DNA of 21,784 nucleotides from a virus, in IMG/VR virus record IMGVR_UViG_3300020169_000135, positions 1 to 21,784 of that record, one strand, 5' to 3'. Position numbers and translations under genes: made by a program. The notes beneath the pieces are model-generated. The model saw only the letters and a list, made by a program, of their open reading frames with translations. It was not told where the DNA came from and did no database searches. Positions 15,555 through 21,400 of the stretch are shown here, one piece after another. The stretch's first letter is position 1; the number at the start of each line of letters is the position of its first letter.

Positions 15555-15660
15555 AACATGCCCCTACAAGCTCCATATCTCCATCCTAAGCAACGTTTGA
15601 CGTTTAGTAGTAGGGTAGTTAAGGTATAAATAAGAGTGGCTTAGAGAGGCTTACAAGAGC
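15554..15660 (+). repeat. Conserved 107-nt noncoding element, copy A
   Basis: This aligns with 18237-18343 over 107 positions without a gap, 71 identities (66%) by my hand count. The best-conserved blocks are AAACAT plus CCCCTA at the start, TAGGGTAG in the middle and AGAGGCTTACA at 15645-15655. Foldable pairs: CCCTAC (15562-15567) with GTAGGG (15610-15615), and an inner hairpin AACGT/ACGTT (15592-15596, 15600-15604). Bases after 15660, up to 15688, are AT-rich with CATATAA and an AAGAGGA ribosome site for the next gene. No open frame of useful length is seen in the gap. Whether it works as RNA, promoter, terminator or binding site is not decided. Confidence 0.75.
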
Positions 15661-15688
15661 ATATAACATTAATTAAGAGGAATAAATT

Positions 15689-16048
15689 ATGAGTGGAATT
15701 GAGATTGGGCTGGTAGTATGTATAGTAATTATGTTTATTGTAATGTGTATGATGAAAGCCGAGATTAGGGAGGCTGATGTTAAATTTGAAAAATATGATG
15801 ATAACCATAGGGATGCCTTAGCTAATAGTAGCACTGGCCTGCATGAAGTAAATAGGGAGTTAAAAAAGCAATTAGGTTATGATACAGTTACCAGTACTTA
15901 CTCTGGTCGTACAAGTTTTCATAAGCCAGATAAATCAGTACACCAACGTATCAATCTTCTAATGGATCATCTAAACCTAGAGATTAAAGAGGGTGAGCCT
16001 AGTAAGACTACATTAGTTAAGAAGAAGCCAGTTAAACGGGGTAAGTGA
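15689..16048 (+). CDS. Membrane-anchored hypothetical protein, 119 aa
   Basis: The N-terminus has one strong hydrophobic segment (about residues 4-22, IEIGLVVCIVIMFIVMCMM), then a polar, basic soluble domain ending KKKPVKRGK. The AAGAGGA ribosome site lies just ahead of the ATG at the end of the intergenic element. Not recognised. It could be an anchored cytoplasmic protein or, less likely, a secreted precursor, as no clear signal-peptidase site is visible. Confidence 0.75.
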   Translation: MSGIEIGLVVCIVIMFIVMCMMKAEIREADVKFEKYDDNHRDALANSSTGLHEVNRELKKQLGYDTVTSTYSGRTSFHKPDKSVHQRINLLMDHLNLEIKEGEPSKTTLVKKKPVKRGK

Positions 16049-16050
16049 TT

Positions 16051-16410
16051 ATGACTAAAGGTATTACATTAACAAAAGAACAAGCGAAACACTTTGAGAG
16101 TATTAAGTGGTTGTATAGTAATAAAATGAAAGATAGAGCATCAGGTAGAACTACTTTAGTCTTATTAACCTTAATAGATGAAGCTGTTACTAGATTAGGG
16201 CAAAGAGTATATTTAAGAAATTATGGAATAAAAGAAGGAAGGGGGTCTTCTTATACTATAAATCAATTGCATCATTTATTAGACAAGGTTCTGGATGATA
16301 GAGCTTATGATTACAAGTTTAGGACATCTGATATGAGTTTAATAGTAGATAGGTATCCTTTAAATAGTGATTTGTTTAGAAAGGACGGGAGTGTTATATA
16401 CTATGACTAA
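16051..16410 (+). CDS. Hypothetical protein, 119 aa
   Basis: I start it at ATG 16051, ahead of which is GGGGTAAG; an in-frame GTG at 16045 would overlap the previous gene. A segment, MKDRASGRTTLVLLTLIDEA, looks like a degenerate P-loop or strand-turn-helix start, but no complete ATPase motif follows. The rest is basic and tyrosine-rich. Unrecognised. Its stop overlaps the dNMP kinase start by eight bases. Confidence 0.65.
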   Translation: MTKGITLTKEQAKHFESIKWLYSNKMKDRASGRTTLVLLTLIDEAVTRLGQRVYLRNYGIKEGRGSSYTINQLHHLLDKVLDDRAYDYKFRTSDMSLIVDRYPLNSDLFRKDGSVIYYD

Positions 16411-17059
16411 TCTATCAGGCAAAGTAATTATACTAAACTCCCCCAAGGACAGCGGGAAGGATACTATTGCTGATGCTATTTGCAGTAAGCTAAAAGAAGT
16501 TAAACATAGACGATTCAAAGATAAATTATATGAGTGTACAGCTACATTATTTAACTGGGACTTGGCTACCTTCATATATGCAGCTAATCATCGAGTATTA
16601 AAAGAAGAACCTGTTGCAACATTAGCCATACCAAGTATAGAGTTTCATAAGATTACAGCTCTAACTAAATCTAATAGAGCATTTACAATAGATGCTAATT
16701 ATAATGTTCCTATCTCTCCTAGAGAGGCATTAATATATGTATCTGAGGTTGTAATTAAGCCTAGGTTTGGAGATAAGTACTTTGGATTAGCTGCTGCTAG
16801 TTCTATTAAAGAAGATGTAGGTGGTAGTGTATTTAGTGATGGAGGTTTCCAAGAGGAACTATCGCCCATTGTAGATGTCGTAGGAGAAGAGAATGTATAT
16901 ATTGTACAATTCACTAGAGGTGATAAGAAAGACTTCTTAGGAGATAGTAGGGATTGGTTACAAGCTTATGGCAATATACACTTGCTTAATACAACTAATG
17001 ATGGCACAATAGATGAAATTGTAGAGGAGATATTGGAGTGGATAGAGAGTGAAGTTTAA
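16403..17059 (+). CDS. Deoxynucleoside monophosphate kinase-like P-loop protein, 218 aa
   Basis: Would phosphorylate dNMPs released by host DNA breakdown to feed phage DNA synthesis. Walker A is seen near the start as NSPKDSGKDTIAD, with K19 and T21; the Asp after the Lys is typical of the T4 gp1/T5 dNMP kinase group. Later parts include DANYNVPISPREAL and a C-terminal helix (DEIVEEILEWIESEV). I choose the ATG at 16403, which gives the common eight-base ATGACTAA overlap and drops 12 atypical residues added by an earlier in-frame ATG. The family is fairly sure; base specificity cannot be read. Confidence 0.8.
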   Translation: MTNLSGKVIILNSPKDSGKDTIADAICSKLKEVKHRRFKDKLYECTATLFNWDLATFIYAANHRVLKEEPVATLAIPSIEFHKITALTKSNRAFTIDANYNVPISPREALIYVSEVVIKPRFGDKYFGLAAASSIKEDVGGSVFSDGGFQEELSPIVDVVGEENVYIVQFTRGDKKDFLGDSRDWLQAYGNIHLLNTTNDGTIDEIVEEILEWIESEV

Positions 17060-17273
17060 GAGTGATAAAGAAAGGTGTTATGTAATACTAAATACATATA
17101 TGAAACACTATATGAATACAAAGGAGAACTTGCCAGAGGATAAGTTGATTAAGCGATACAGTCATACATGGGAGTTTAAGAAGTTAGTTATATCCTATCG
17201 TATTTACAGCTTGTATAATAAGATTAAAGATGGTATTATGATAGCCTATTTAAAATATATAGTGAGGATGTAA
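17049..17273 (+). CDS. Hypothetical basic protein, 74 aa (GTG start)
   Basis: The frame opens with GTG at 17049, 11 bases before the end of the dNMP kinase, behind TTGGAG. The first in-frame ATG is 17 codons later and has no ribosome site, so GTG is the better start. The protein is strongly basic, with many Lys and Tyr residues (YSHTWEFKKLVISYRIYSL). It is unrecognised. Charge and size would fit nucleic-acid or membrane-surface binding, both guesses. Confidence 0.6.
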   Translation: MKFKSDKERCYVILNTYMKHYMNTKENLPEDKLIKRYSHTWEFKKLVISYRIYSLYNKIKDGIMIAYLKYIVRM

Positions 17274-17274
17274 T

Positions 17275-17508
17275 ATGACTAAGTATTATGATTGTATTGG
17301 TACAGAGGTGAAGGTGGGAGATAGTGTTGTCTTTGCAGAGGACGAAAGTATGGACTTATTAATGGGACAGGTCAGCAAATTACCACCTACAGAAGAATAC
17401 AAGATGTCAGGTAATAATGTATTTGAAGTATTATATGGTGGCCTAATCTACAGACGTTTCAAGAGTGAGATATGTTACATAACCACATTAAATGAATTGG
17501 GAGAGTAA
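17275..17508 (+). CDS. Hypothetical protein, 77 aa
   Basis: Has a GAGGATG ribosome site. The pattern YDCIGTEVKVGDSVVFAEDE and a following strand (LMGQVSKL) fit a small SH3-like barrel; such tiny barrel proteins occur in many phages without known function. One of three short genes in a row with no visible enzyme motif. Confidence 0.65.
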   Translation: MTKYYDCIGTEVKVGDSVVFAEDESMDLLMGQVSKLPPTEEYKMSGNNVFEVLYGGLIYRRFKSEICYITTLNELGE

Positions 17509-17509
17509 G

Positions 17510-18010
17510 ATGAATAGTATTAAACTATTAGCCGGAGAATACTCATTAGACTACCTTGCAAGTCTAGTTGCCGACAGATTGGGTGAGCAAATCTGCCAAA
17601 CAAGTAATCCTTATAAACCTAAGTTCCCTAAGTGGGAAGAGCTAGGGCAGATTAAGGGGTGGTATGTAGATGACAGTAGTGAGTTAGATAGTATATCCTT
17701 TGATGCTGGTAGTCTACTACTAGACCCTTGTGACAAGAATGTATGGCCTACTAAAGAGCTAGCAGAGGCATCCTTAGCCTTATCACAATTAGCTCAATTA
17801 CGTGATTATGTGAATGGCGATTGGAAGCCAGCTTGGACTGCTGATTATACTACCAAGTATATTATTTATTGTAATACATCAGGGATTTTAGATTGTTATG
17901 AGGGTGAAAACATAACTCAACACTTCTTAGCATTCAAAGATGCAGAAACACGAGATGGATTCTTAGAAGCTTATCGTGACTTAATTGAAGTTGCTAAACC
18001 TTTATTATGA
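17510..18010 (+). CDS. Conserved phage-type protein with WPTKELAEASLALSQLAQL motif, 166 aa
   Basis: Start at 17510 is preceded by GGGAGAG; an in-frame ATG at 17492 lies inside the upstream gene. The middle, WPTKELAEASLALSQLAQL (79-97), followed by GDWKPAWTADYTTKYII and FLEAYRDLIEVAKPLL at the end, matches a family I know from many phage and prophage genomes as a protein of unknown function. It is soluble and the C-terminal part is helical. No catalytic residues are evident. It overlaps the following membrane gene as ATGA. Confidence 0.75.
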   Translation: MNSIKLLAGEYSLDYLASLVADRLGEQICQTSNPYKPKFPKWEELGQIKGWYVDDSSELDSISFDAGSLLLDPCDKNVWPTKELAEASLALSQLAQLRDYVNGDWKPAWTADYTTKYIIYCNTSGILDCYEGENITQHFLAFKDAETRDGFLEAYRDLIEVAKPLL

Positions 18011-18231
18011 TTACTGTAGAAACATCCTATTTACTAATAGGATTAATTATATCTCTACTTTATACCAGTTACTTGAGGTATAAGAATCTGAGTTATTTAA
18101 TTAGAGAAGAGTGGTTTTTGATACTACTTATTATAATGTATTGGCCTCTTGCCTTTGTAGTATTCATATTGAATTTAATCTACACTATGGATAAGTATAT
18201 AGAAGATAATAAACTGTTATTTAGGAAATAG
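18007..18231 (+). CDS. Two-helix membrane protein, 74 aa (copy 2 of a pair)
   Basis: Helices at about 6-22 and 37-60 separated by a basic loop (RYKNLSYLIREEW), with a polar C-terminal tail (DKYIEDNKLLFRK). Starts at an ATGA overlap. The arrangement and the second helix (LILLIIMYWPLAFVVFIL) resemble the 88-aa protein at 15288-15554. Like that gene, it is followed at once by a copy of the 107-nt noncoding element (five bases after its stop). This context is the main reason to suspect paralogy; sequence identity is low. Confidence 0.75.
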   Translation: MITVETSYLLIGLIISLLYTSYLRYKNLSYLIREEWFLILLIIMYWPLAFVVFILNLIYTMDKYIEDNKLLFRK

Positions 18232-18236
18232 TGTAT

Positions 18237-18343
18237 AAACATACCCCTAGAACGCCCTGCATTCCATTCTAAGAGCTTTTTAGCTTAAAGAGGTAGGGTA
18301 GCTAGGGGTGATATTAGATAGCCGTATAGAGGCTTACAGGAGC
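18237..18343 (+). repeat. Conserved 107-nt noncoding element, copy B
   Basis: Aligns ungapped to 15554-15660. Copy B shows the most evident fold: an eight-base perfect outer stem ACCCCTAG (18243-18250) with CTAGGGGT (18302-18309), the alternative shared stem CCCTA (18245-18249) with TAGGG (18294-18298), an inner hairpin AGCT-TTTT-AGCT (18274-18285), then AGCC/GGCT (18320-18323, 18331-18334) and TACA/TGTA (18335-18338, 18345-18348). The last encloses the GGAG ribosome site of the next gene, whose ATG is seven bases past the element. No coding frame of note lies in this 119-base gap. Confidence 0.75.
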
Positions 18344-18350
18344 TTGTAGA

Positions 18351-18746
18351 ATGAATAATGAGAAGTATGAAGGTACAGATAAGGTTATTGAAGTAGGAGA
18401 TAGGGTTATGTATATGGGGAGGATCGATGAGGTTATTAGAATAGATGAGTTTAATGGCTGTTACAATAACTATAAGCTAGAAGGAGAGGGCTATGTGGAA
18501 TATAATGAATTAGAATACCTAACAGGAACACCTCATAAACACAGGGACTTAATTATTGCATGGGCAAATGGAGCTGAGATTGAAGCACCGTCATCCATGG
18601 GTTGGTTCACAGTATCTAGCCCAAATTGGTATCCTAATGAGAAGTATCGTATTAAGCCATCTAAACCCTCTAAGCAATTAGAGAAAGAACGTATTCAGAA
18701 AGAGATGGAGAAATTAACTAAAGACTTAGAGGCATTAGATGTATGA
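18351..18746 (+). CDS. Hypothetical protein with HRDLIIAWANGAEIE and YRIKP motifs, 131 aa
   Basis: The central motif HRDLIIAWANGAEIE (64-78) followed by NWYPNEKYRIKP (92-103) occurs in many small phage proteins of unknown role. An N-terminal part begins VGDRVMYMGRIDEVIRID, which fits an SH3-like barrel, and the C-terminus is a charged coiled-coil-like helix (EKERIQKEMEKLTKDLEAL). Its ribosome site GGAG lies inside the TACA/TGTA hairpin of element copy B, so translation may be controlled by the fold of the element. Confidence 0.75.
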   Translation: MNNEKYEGTDKVIEVGDRVMYMGRIDEVIRIDEFNGCYNNYKLEGEGYVEYNELEYLTGTPHKHRDLIIAWANGAEIEAPSSMGWFTVSSPNWYPNEKYRIKPSKPSKQLEKERIQKEMEKLTKDLEALDV

Positions 18747-18934
18747 ATGATAAATACCTAATATCTTATAGACATAATCTCCCTTTTGCTACAGGTAGTA
18801 GTATTAAGGTAGGAACTAAGGAAGCTATAGAAGAGTTTATTAAGGATCACCCATCTTATACATACTACGGGGTATATAAGCATATTTCAAATGTGGAAAC
18901 TGTTGCTACTATTAACTGGGAAGGTGACGCGTGA
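18743..18934 (+). CDS. Hypothetical protein, 63 aa (tandem paralogue 1)
   Basis: Starts at an ATGA overlap. Small alpha/beta-looking protein with KYLISYRHNL at the start, a helix (TKEAIEEFIKDH) and strands ending GVYKHISNVETVATINWEG. It aligns with the 59-aa protein at 18959-19138, mainly through KY[LI], the TKEAIEE/TLKELED helix, VYK, an ET pair and a near-terminal Trp, suggesting a tandem duplication. No function known. Confidence 0.65.
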   Translation: MNDKYLISYRHNLPFATGSSIKVGTKEAIEEFIKDHPSYTYYGVYKHISNVETVATINWEGDA

Positions 18935-18958
18935 TTATAGCAGATAGAGGGTTATAAG

Positions 18959-19138
18959 ATGACTTGTAAATATATAGCTATTGATAATAGAGAAAGGACA
19001 CCTTGTATAAGAGCAGAAGCAAAAACCTTGAAGGAATTGGAGGATATAATTGTAGCTAATAATTATATAGGGGAAGTAAAAGTATACAAATATGCTAGTA
19101 CCTTGGAAACAAGCTTAAATTTTGAGTGGAAGGACTGA
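18959..19138 (+). CDS. Hypothetical protein, 59 aa (tandem paralogue 2)
   Basis: A short gene from ATG 18959 to TGA 19136-19138, with AGAGGG nine bases upstream. It reads CKYIAIDN, then a helix (TLKELEDIIVANN) and a strand region VKVYKYASTLETSLNFEWK. It resembles the preceding 63-aa protein over most of its length. It fills the gap between two same-strand genes and its own tail provides AAGGA, the ribosome site of the next gene. Confidence 0.65.
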   Translation: MTCKYIAIDNRERTPCIRAEAKTLKELEDIIVANNYIGEVKVYKYASTLETSLNFEWKD

Positions 19139-19140
19139 AT

Positions 19141-19320
19141 ATGATTACAGCAGCAGAACGTGAAGCAGAGTTTAGGAAGGATTTAAAGGAGTTGTTACTT
19201 AAACATGGAGCTACATTAGATGTAGATTATGATAGAAACATAGTTGTTTCTATGTATGCTATAATGGGAGATATGACTAGAGATATCAAGAAAGAATATA
19301 CCGAATTTAAAATAAATTAA
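19141..19320 (+). CDS. Hypothetical protein, 59 aa
   Basis: The ATG at 19141 has GGAAGGA just upstream and starts two bases after the previous stop; a GTG at 19126 would overlap that gene. The N-terminal half is a charged helix (AEREAEFRKDLKELLLKH) and the second half is strand-like (IVVSMYAIMGDM). No family recognised. Confidence 0.65.
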   Translation: MITAAEREAEFRKDLKELLLKHGATLDVDYDRNIVVSMYAIMGDMTRDIKKEYTEFKIN

Positions 19321-19347
19321 TAATCCTATAACATAAGAAACAATAAT

Positions 19348-19785
19348 ATGACAGCAGTAGCGGAGTTAACACTTGTGGTAGATAATGAAGAGTCATTTAA
19401 GAAAGAATTATTTAATCAGATTATGGAGACAGGAGACCATACAGCAGAGGAAGCCTTCACATTAGTTAATAAACGATTAGCTATAGAGAAGGAAGTGAGG
19501 ACATTTCGTAGAGGTATTAAAGTGCCTAGACAATTACCATTAGAATTAGTAGATGTAGATCACCCAGAGATAGATAAGATATTATTCAATGCTGGATTTG
19601 ATACGATTGGTTCTAAGTGGATTATAGATATCTGCTGTTATACATGGCAAGGTAAGATGAAGTGTGGCCCTATTGTATTAGGTACAGAGAGATTAGATAA
19701 GAAGTGGCTACAGAGTGGTAATCGAAGTGACGATGCCTTTCATTATCTGACTAAAGATATTGTGCGAGAGGGGATGAAACGATGA
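19348..19785 (+). CDS. Hypothetical protein, 145 aa
   Basis: Unrecognised soluble protein. It has a charged helical N-terminal half (FKKELFNQIMETGDHTAEEA) and a C-terminal half with two adjacent cysteines (IDICCYTW) and a third (KMKCGPIVL). The ribosome site is weak (AAGAAA), unlike its neighbours, so it may be made at a low level or need an upstream signal; an AT-rich 27-base gap precedes it. Ends with an ATGA overlap. Confidence 0.7.
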   Translation: MTAVAELTLVVDNEESFKKELFNQIMETGDHTAEEAFTLVNKRLAIEKEVRTFRRGIKVPRQLPLELVDVDHPEIDKILFNAGFDTIGSKWIIDICCYTWQGKMKCGPIVLGTERLDKKWLQSGNRSDDAFHYLTKDIVREGMKR

Positions 19786-20042
19786 GTAATGATAGGATAA
19801 TTAGACTTAGTGATAATAGTTATAAGTTCACTATACATCCTGTGGCAACAGGTTATGGTATTAAGTACATAGTTAAAGAACATAAGTTATTTGGTAAGTA
19901 TTTAAAGTTACATCACAGAGGTTATGCTTTCACTTGTGTTGTTAAAGAGTCAGCTACTAAGTGGTCTAATATAGAGAATATAAACAATGCATTAAGTGAT
20001 GCATTTGGTGGTAACTTTACAATAGTAGATAATTATTTATAG
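19782..20042 (+). CDS. Hypothetical basic protein, 86 aa
   Basis: A basic protein with alternating hydrophobic and polar residues (YKFTIHPVATGYGIKYIV), probably beta-rich, plus a C-terminal helix (IENINNALSDAFGG). Starts at an ATGA overlap. No family recognised. Confidence 0.7.
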   Translation: MSNDRIIRLSDNSYKFTIHPVATGYGIKYIVKEHKLFGKYLKLHHRGYAFTCVVKESATKWSNIENINNALSDAFGGNFTIVDNYL

Positions 20043-20051
20043 GAGAGGATT

Positions 20052-20255
20052 ATGAAGAAGATTGAAGTGTATGTAACAGAAACTAGATGGCATAAAGTAG
20101 AAATGGAATTAGAGGATGATTATGCAGAAGCCTTAACAAAAGATTTGGATGGTGCAATAGGGGATGACTATGCAGGAGATTTGACTGACGGACGAAGAAC
20201 TTTCGTAGATGGAGAATATGAGCTAGATTACTATAATGTGTATGATGTAGAATAA
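20052..20255 (+). CDS. Hypothetical acidic protein, 67 aa; last gene of the plus-strand block
   Basis: Clear AGGAGAGG ribosome site. N-terminal strand pattern KKIEVYVTETRWHKVEMELE, then a very acidic region (GDDYAGDLTDG, LDYYNVYDVE). It ends just before the convergent-terminator region. No family recognised. Confidence 0.7.
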   Translation: MKKIEVYVTETRWHKVEMELEDDYAEALTKDLDGAIGDDYAGDLTDGRRTFVDGEYELDYYNVYDVE

Positions 20256-20264
20256 TCCGATTCC

Positions 20265-20320
20265 ACCCCAGAGGGGTAGAGTAGAACCAGATTATAAACC
20301 TAAAGGGCTATCACAGCCCT
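20265..20320. terminator. Two hairpins at the convergent gene junction, probable terminators
   Basis: Two GC-rich stems lie between the plus-strand and minus-strand gene blocks. The first is ACCCC (20265-20269) with GGGGT (20273-20277), loop AGA. The second is AGGGCT (20304-20309) with AGCCCT (20315-20320), loop ATCAC. Read on the minus strand, the second is followed by TTAGGTTTATAA, a moderate T-rich run. On the plus strand no strong T-run follows either stem. Their place at the meeting point of two operons makes termination the natural role. The minus-strand gene's stop codon touches the second stem. Confidence 0.6.
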
Positions 20321-20726
20321 AATCCATTTTATCCATAACCTTACTGAATGTATCCTGTAACATCTTAGACATAGTTTCTTGTGCTACTATAGCATCTTTT
20401 ATCTTCTGCTGAGATTCCTTGTTAAGCTGATTAAGCTCCTCTCCTCTCTTCTCACATTTATCTAAAGAAACCCTGACTTCTGCTAATACTTTATTAGCTC
20501 TCTTCTCTCTAGCTTCGCAAGCTTCCCTTCCTTCCTTATTCTTATCTAACTCTTTCTTAATACGTGCATTACTCTTACAATTCTGTTTCCACATTAGGAA
20601 TATACCTAGCACTGCAAACAGAGCAGCAAATGCTAGTGTGAGGGTTAATAACGTTGCACTACCTCCTAACCCTCCTCCTACTATTAGATTTGTTTCTCTT
20701 ACGAGTCCTTCTGTTTCTCTGAGCAT
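20319..20726 (-). CDS. Single-pass membrane protein with long coiled coil, 135 aa
   Basis: One hydrophobic helix at about residues 25-46 (LLTLTLAFAALFAVLGIFLM), then a long charged stretch with heptad-like spacing (RIKKELDKNKEGREACEARE to about residue 125), typical of coiled coil. Three cysteines lie after the helix. An inner-membrane spanin is a possible reading given its place in a likely lysis/late region, but the positive residues just after the helix predict the coiled coil on the cytoplasmic side, opposite to a spanin. It overlaps the upstream membrane gene by 28 bases, implying coupled translation. Confidence 0.75.
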   Translation of the reverse strand: MLRETEGLVRETNLIVGGGLGGSATLLTLTLAFAALFAVLGIFLMWKQNCKSNARIKKELDKNKEGREACEAREKRANKVLAEVRVSLDKCEKRGEELNQLNKESQQKIKDAIVAQETMSKMLQDTFSKVMDKMD

Positions 20727-21259
20727 TTCTCCATACCTTTAAAGCACACACTAGAATTAAGAACTGTATCACCAATAAACTGTAATACTCCATTTCCGAC
20801 ATACTGTTCCCTATCTTCTTTATCATATAGAATGTATATAGCTACTAGATAGAATAGAATAAGTAGTGTATTGTATATCCAATTCTCCCCTAATAGTGTA
20901 GTTAAGGATACACCTGTGTTATCAAATATACTATTACTGAGGTGTATATAATGATACTCAAACCAACTATCAGCTCCTAGTATATTTAACATTACCTCTG
21001 CAATAGAGAAGTAAACTACCCTATCTCTCAGGGTAGAATCCTCTAACCATGCTATGATAGTTATTACTGTAAATGCAGCCATAGAGTTGAATAGGTGTAT
21101 CTGGGGCATAGGTAGATTATATATCAACTTACCTACCACATAAGGTACAACTGCTGCTGCTACGAATAACAGGCTAATACCAGCACCTTGTTTAGTAGGA
21201 TGGGTCACTGCATAGTATAAGCAAATACATATAAGAATAGTCCAGAGAGTAACAAACAT
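20699..21259 (-). CDS. Multi-pass membrane protein, 186 aa
   Basis: About five hydrophobic segments can be seen (roughly 1-17, 26-47, 57-71, 81-95 and 125-146), followed by a polar tail (YDKEDREQYVGNGVLQFIGD). It has no signal I can use to name a family. GTGAGGAAG, the ribosome site, lies inside the preceding mini-ORF. Overlap with the coiled-coil membrane gene suggests the two work together, perhaps in lysis or membrane remodelling; holins are usually smaller, so this is not a confident holin call. Confidence 0.75.
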   Translation of the reverse strand: MFVTLWTILICICLYYAVTHPTKQGAGISLLFVAAAVVPYVVGKLIYNLPMPQIHLFNSMAAFTVITIIAWLEDSTLRDRVVYFSIAEVMLNILGADSWFEYHYIHLSNSIFDNTGVSLTTLLGENWIYNTLLILFYLVAIYILYDKEDREQYVGNGVLQFIGDTVLNSSVCFKGMEKCSEKQKDS

Positions 21260-21264
21260 TATTA

Positions 21265-21324
21265 TTACTTCCTCACTTTAGGTTTATCTGCACTTTCACG
21301 TGGTGTTGAGCTTGGACCTGACAT
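21265..21324 (-). CDS. 19-codon mini-ORF ahead of the membrane gene
   Basis: ATG at 21324 with GAGAGAGTAAG upstream, running to TAA at 21265-21267, encoding MSGPSSTPRESADKPKVRK. It lies just after a good sigma70 promoter and its end carries the ribosome site of the following membrane gene, as expected of a leader peptide or coupling ORF. Strongly basic, with no hydrophobic part. A chance ORF cannot be excluded at this length. Confidence 0.45.
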   Translation of the reverse strand: MSGPSSTPRESADKPKVRK

Positions 21325-21367
21325 ACACTTACTCTCTCTTGTTAGTTATTGATTAATTTGACTCTTG

Positions 21368-21396
21368 ATGCTATCACATATAGGATATAAAGTCAA
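21368..21396 (-). promoter_or_regulatory. Sigma70-type promoter for the minus-strand membrane genes
   Basis: Read on the minus strand: TTGACT (21391-21396), a spacer of exactly 17 bases, then TAGCAT (21368-21373). This is five of six at -35 and four of six at -10 against TTGACA/TATAAT. It points at the mini-ORF and the two membrane genes and would be read by host RNA polymerase. The 21267-21413 gap has no other gene. Confidence 0.7.
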
Positions 21397-21400
21397 GCGT

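Noticed and set aside
15597-15630. TTGACG and TATAAA inside element copy A as a promoter
   Set aside because: The spacing is 22 bases, too long for sigma70, and the boxes are not conserved in copy B.
16051-16410. P-loop ATPase for the 119-aa protein because of SGRTTLVLL
   Set aside because: No Lys at the Walker A position and no Walker B or other ATPase motif follows; the likeness is superficial.
19126-19140. GTG start for the 59-aa gene at 19141
   Set aside because: An ATG at 19141 has a good ribosome site (GGAAGGA) and avoids overlap with the previous gene.
20319-20726. Inner-membrane spanin (Rz) call for the coiled-coil membrane protein
   Set aside because: Positive residues follow the helix, predicting the coil in the cytoplasm, and I did not identify a lipoprotein partner nearby.
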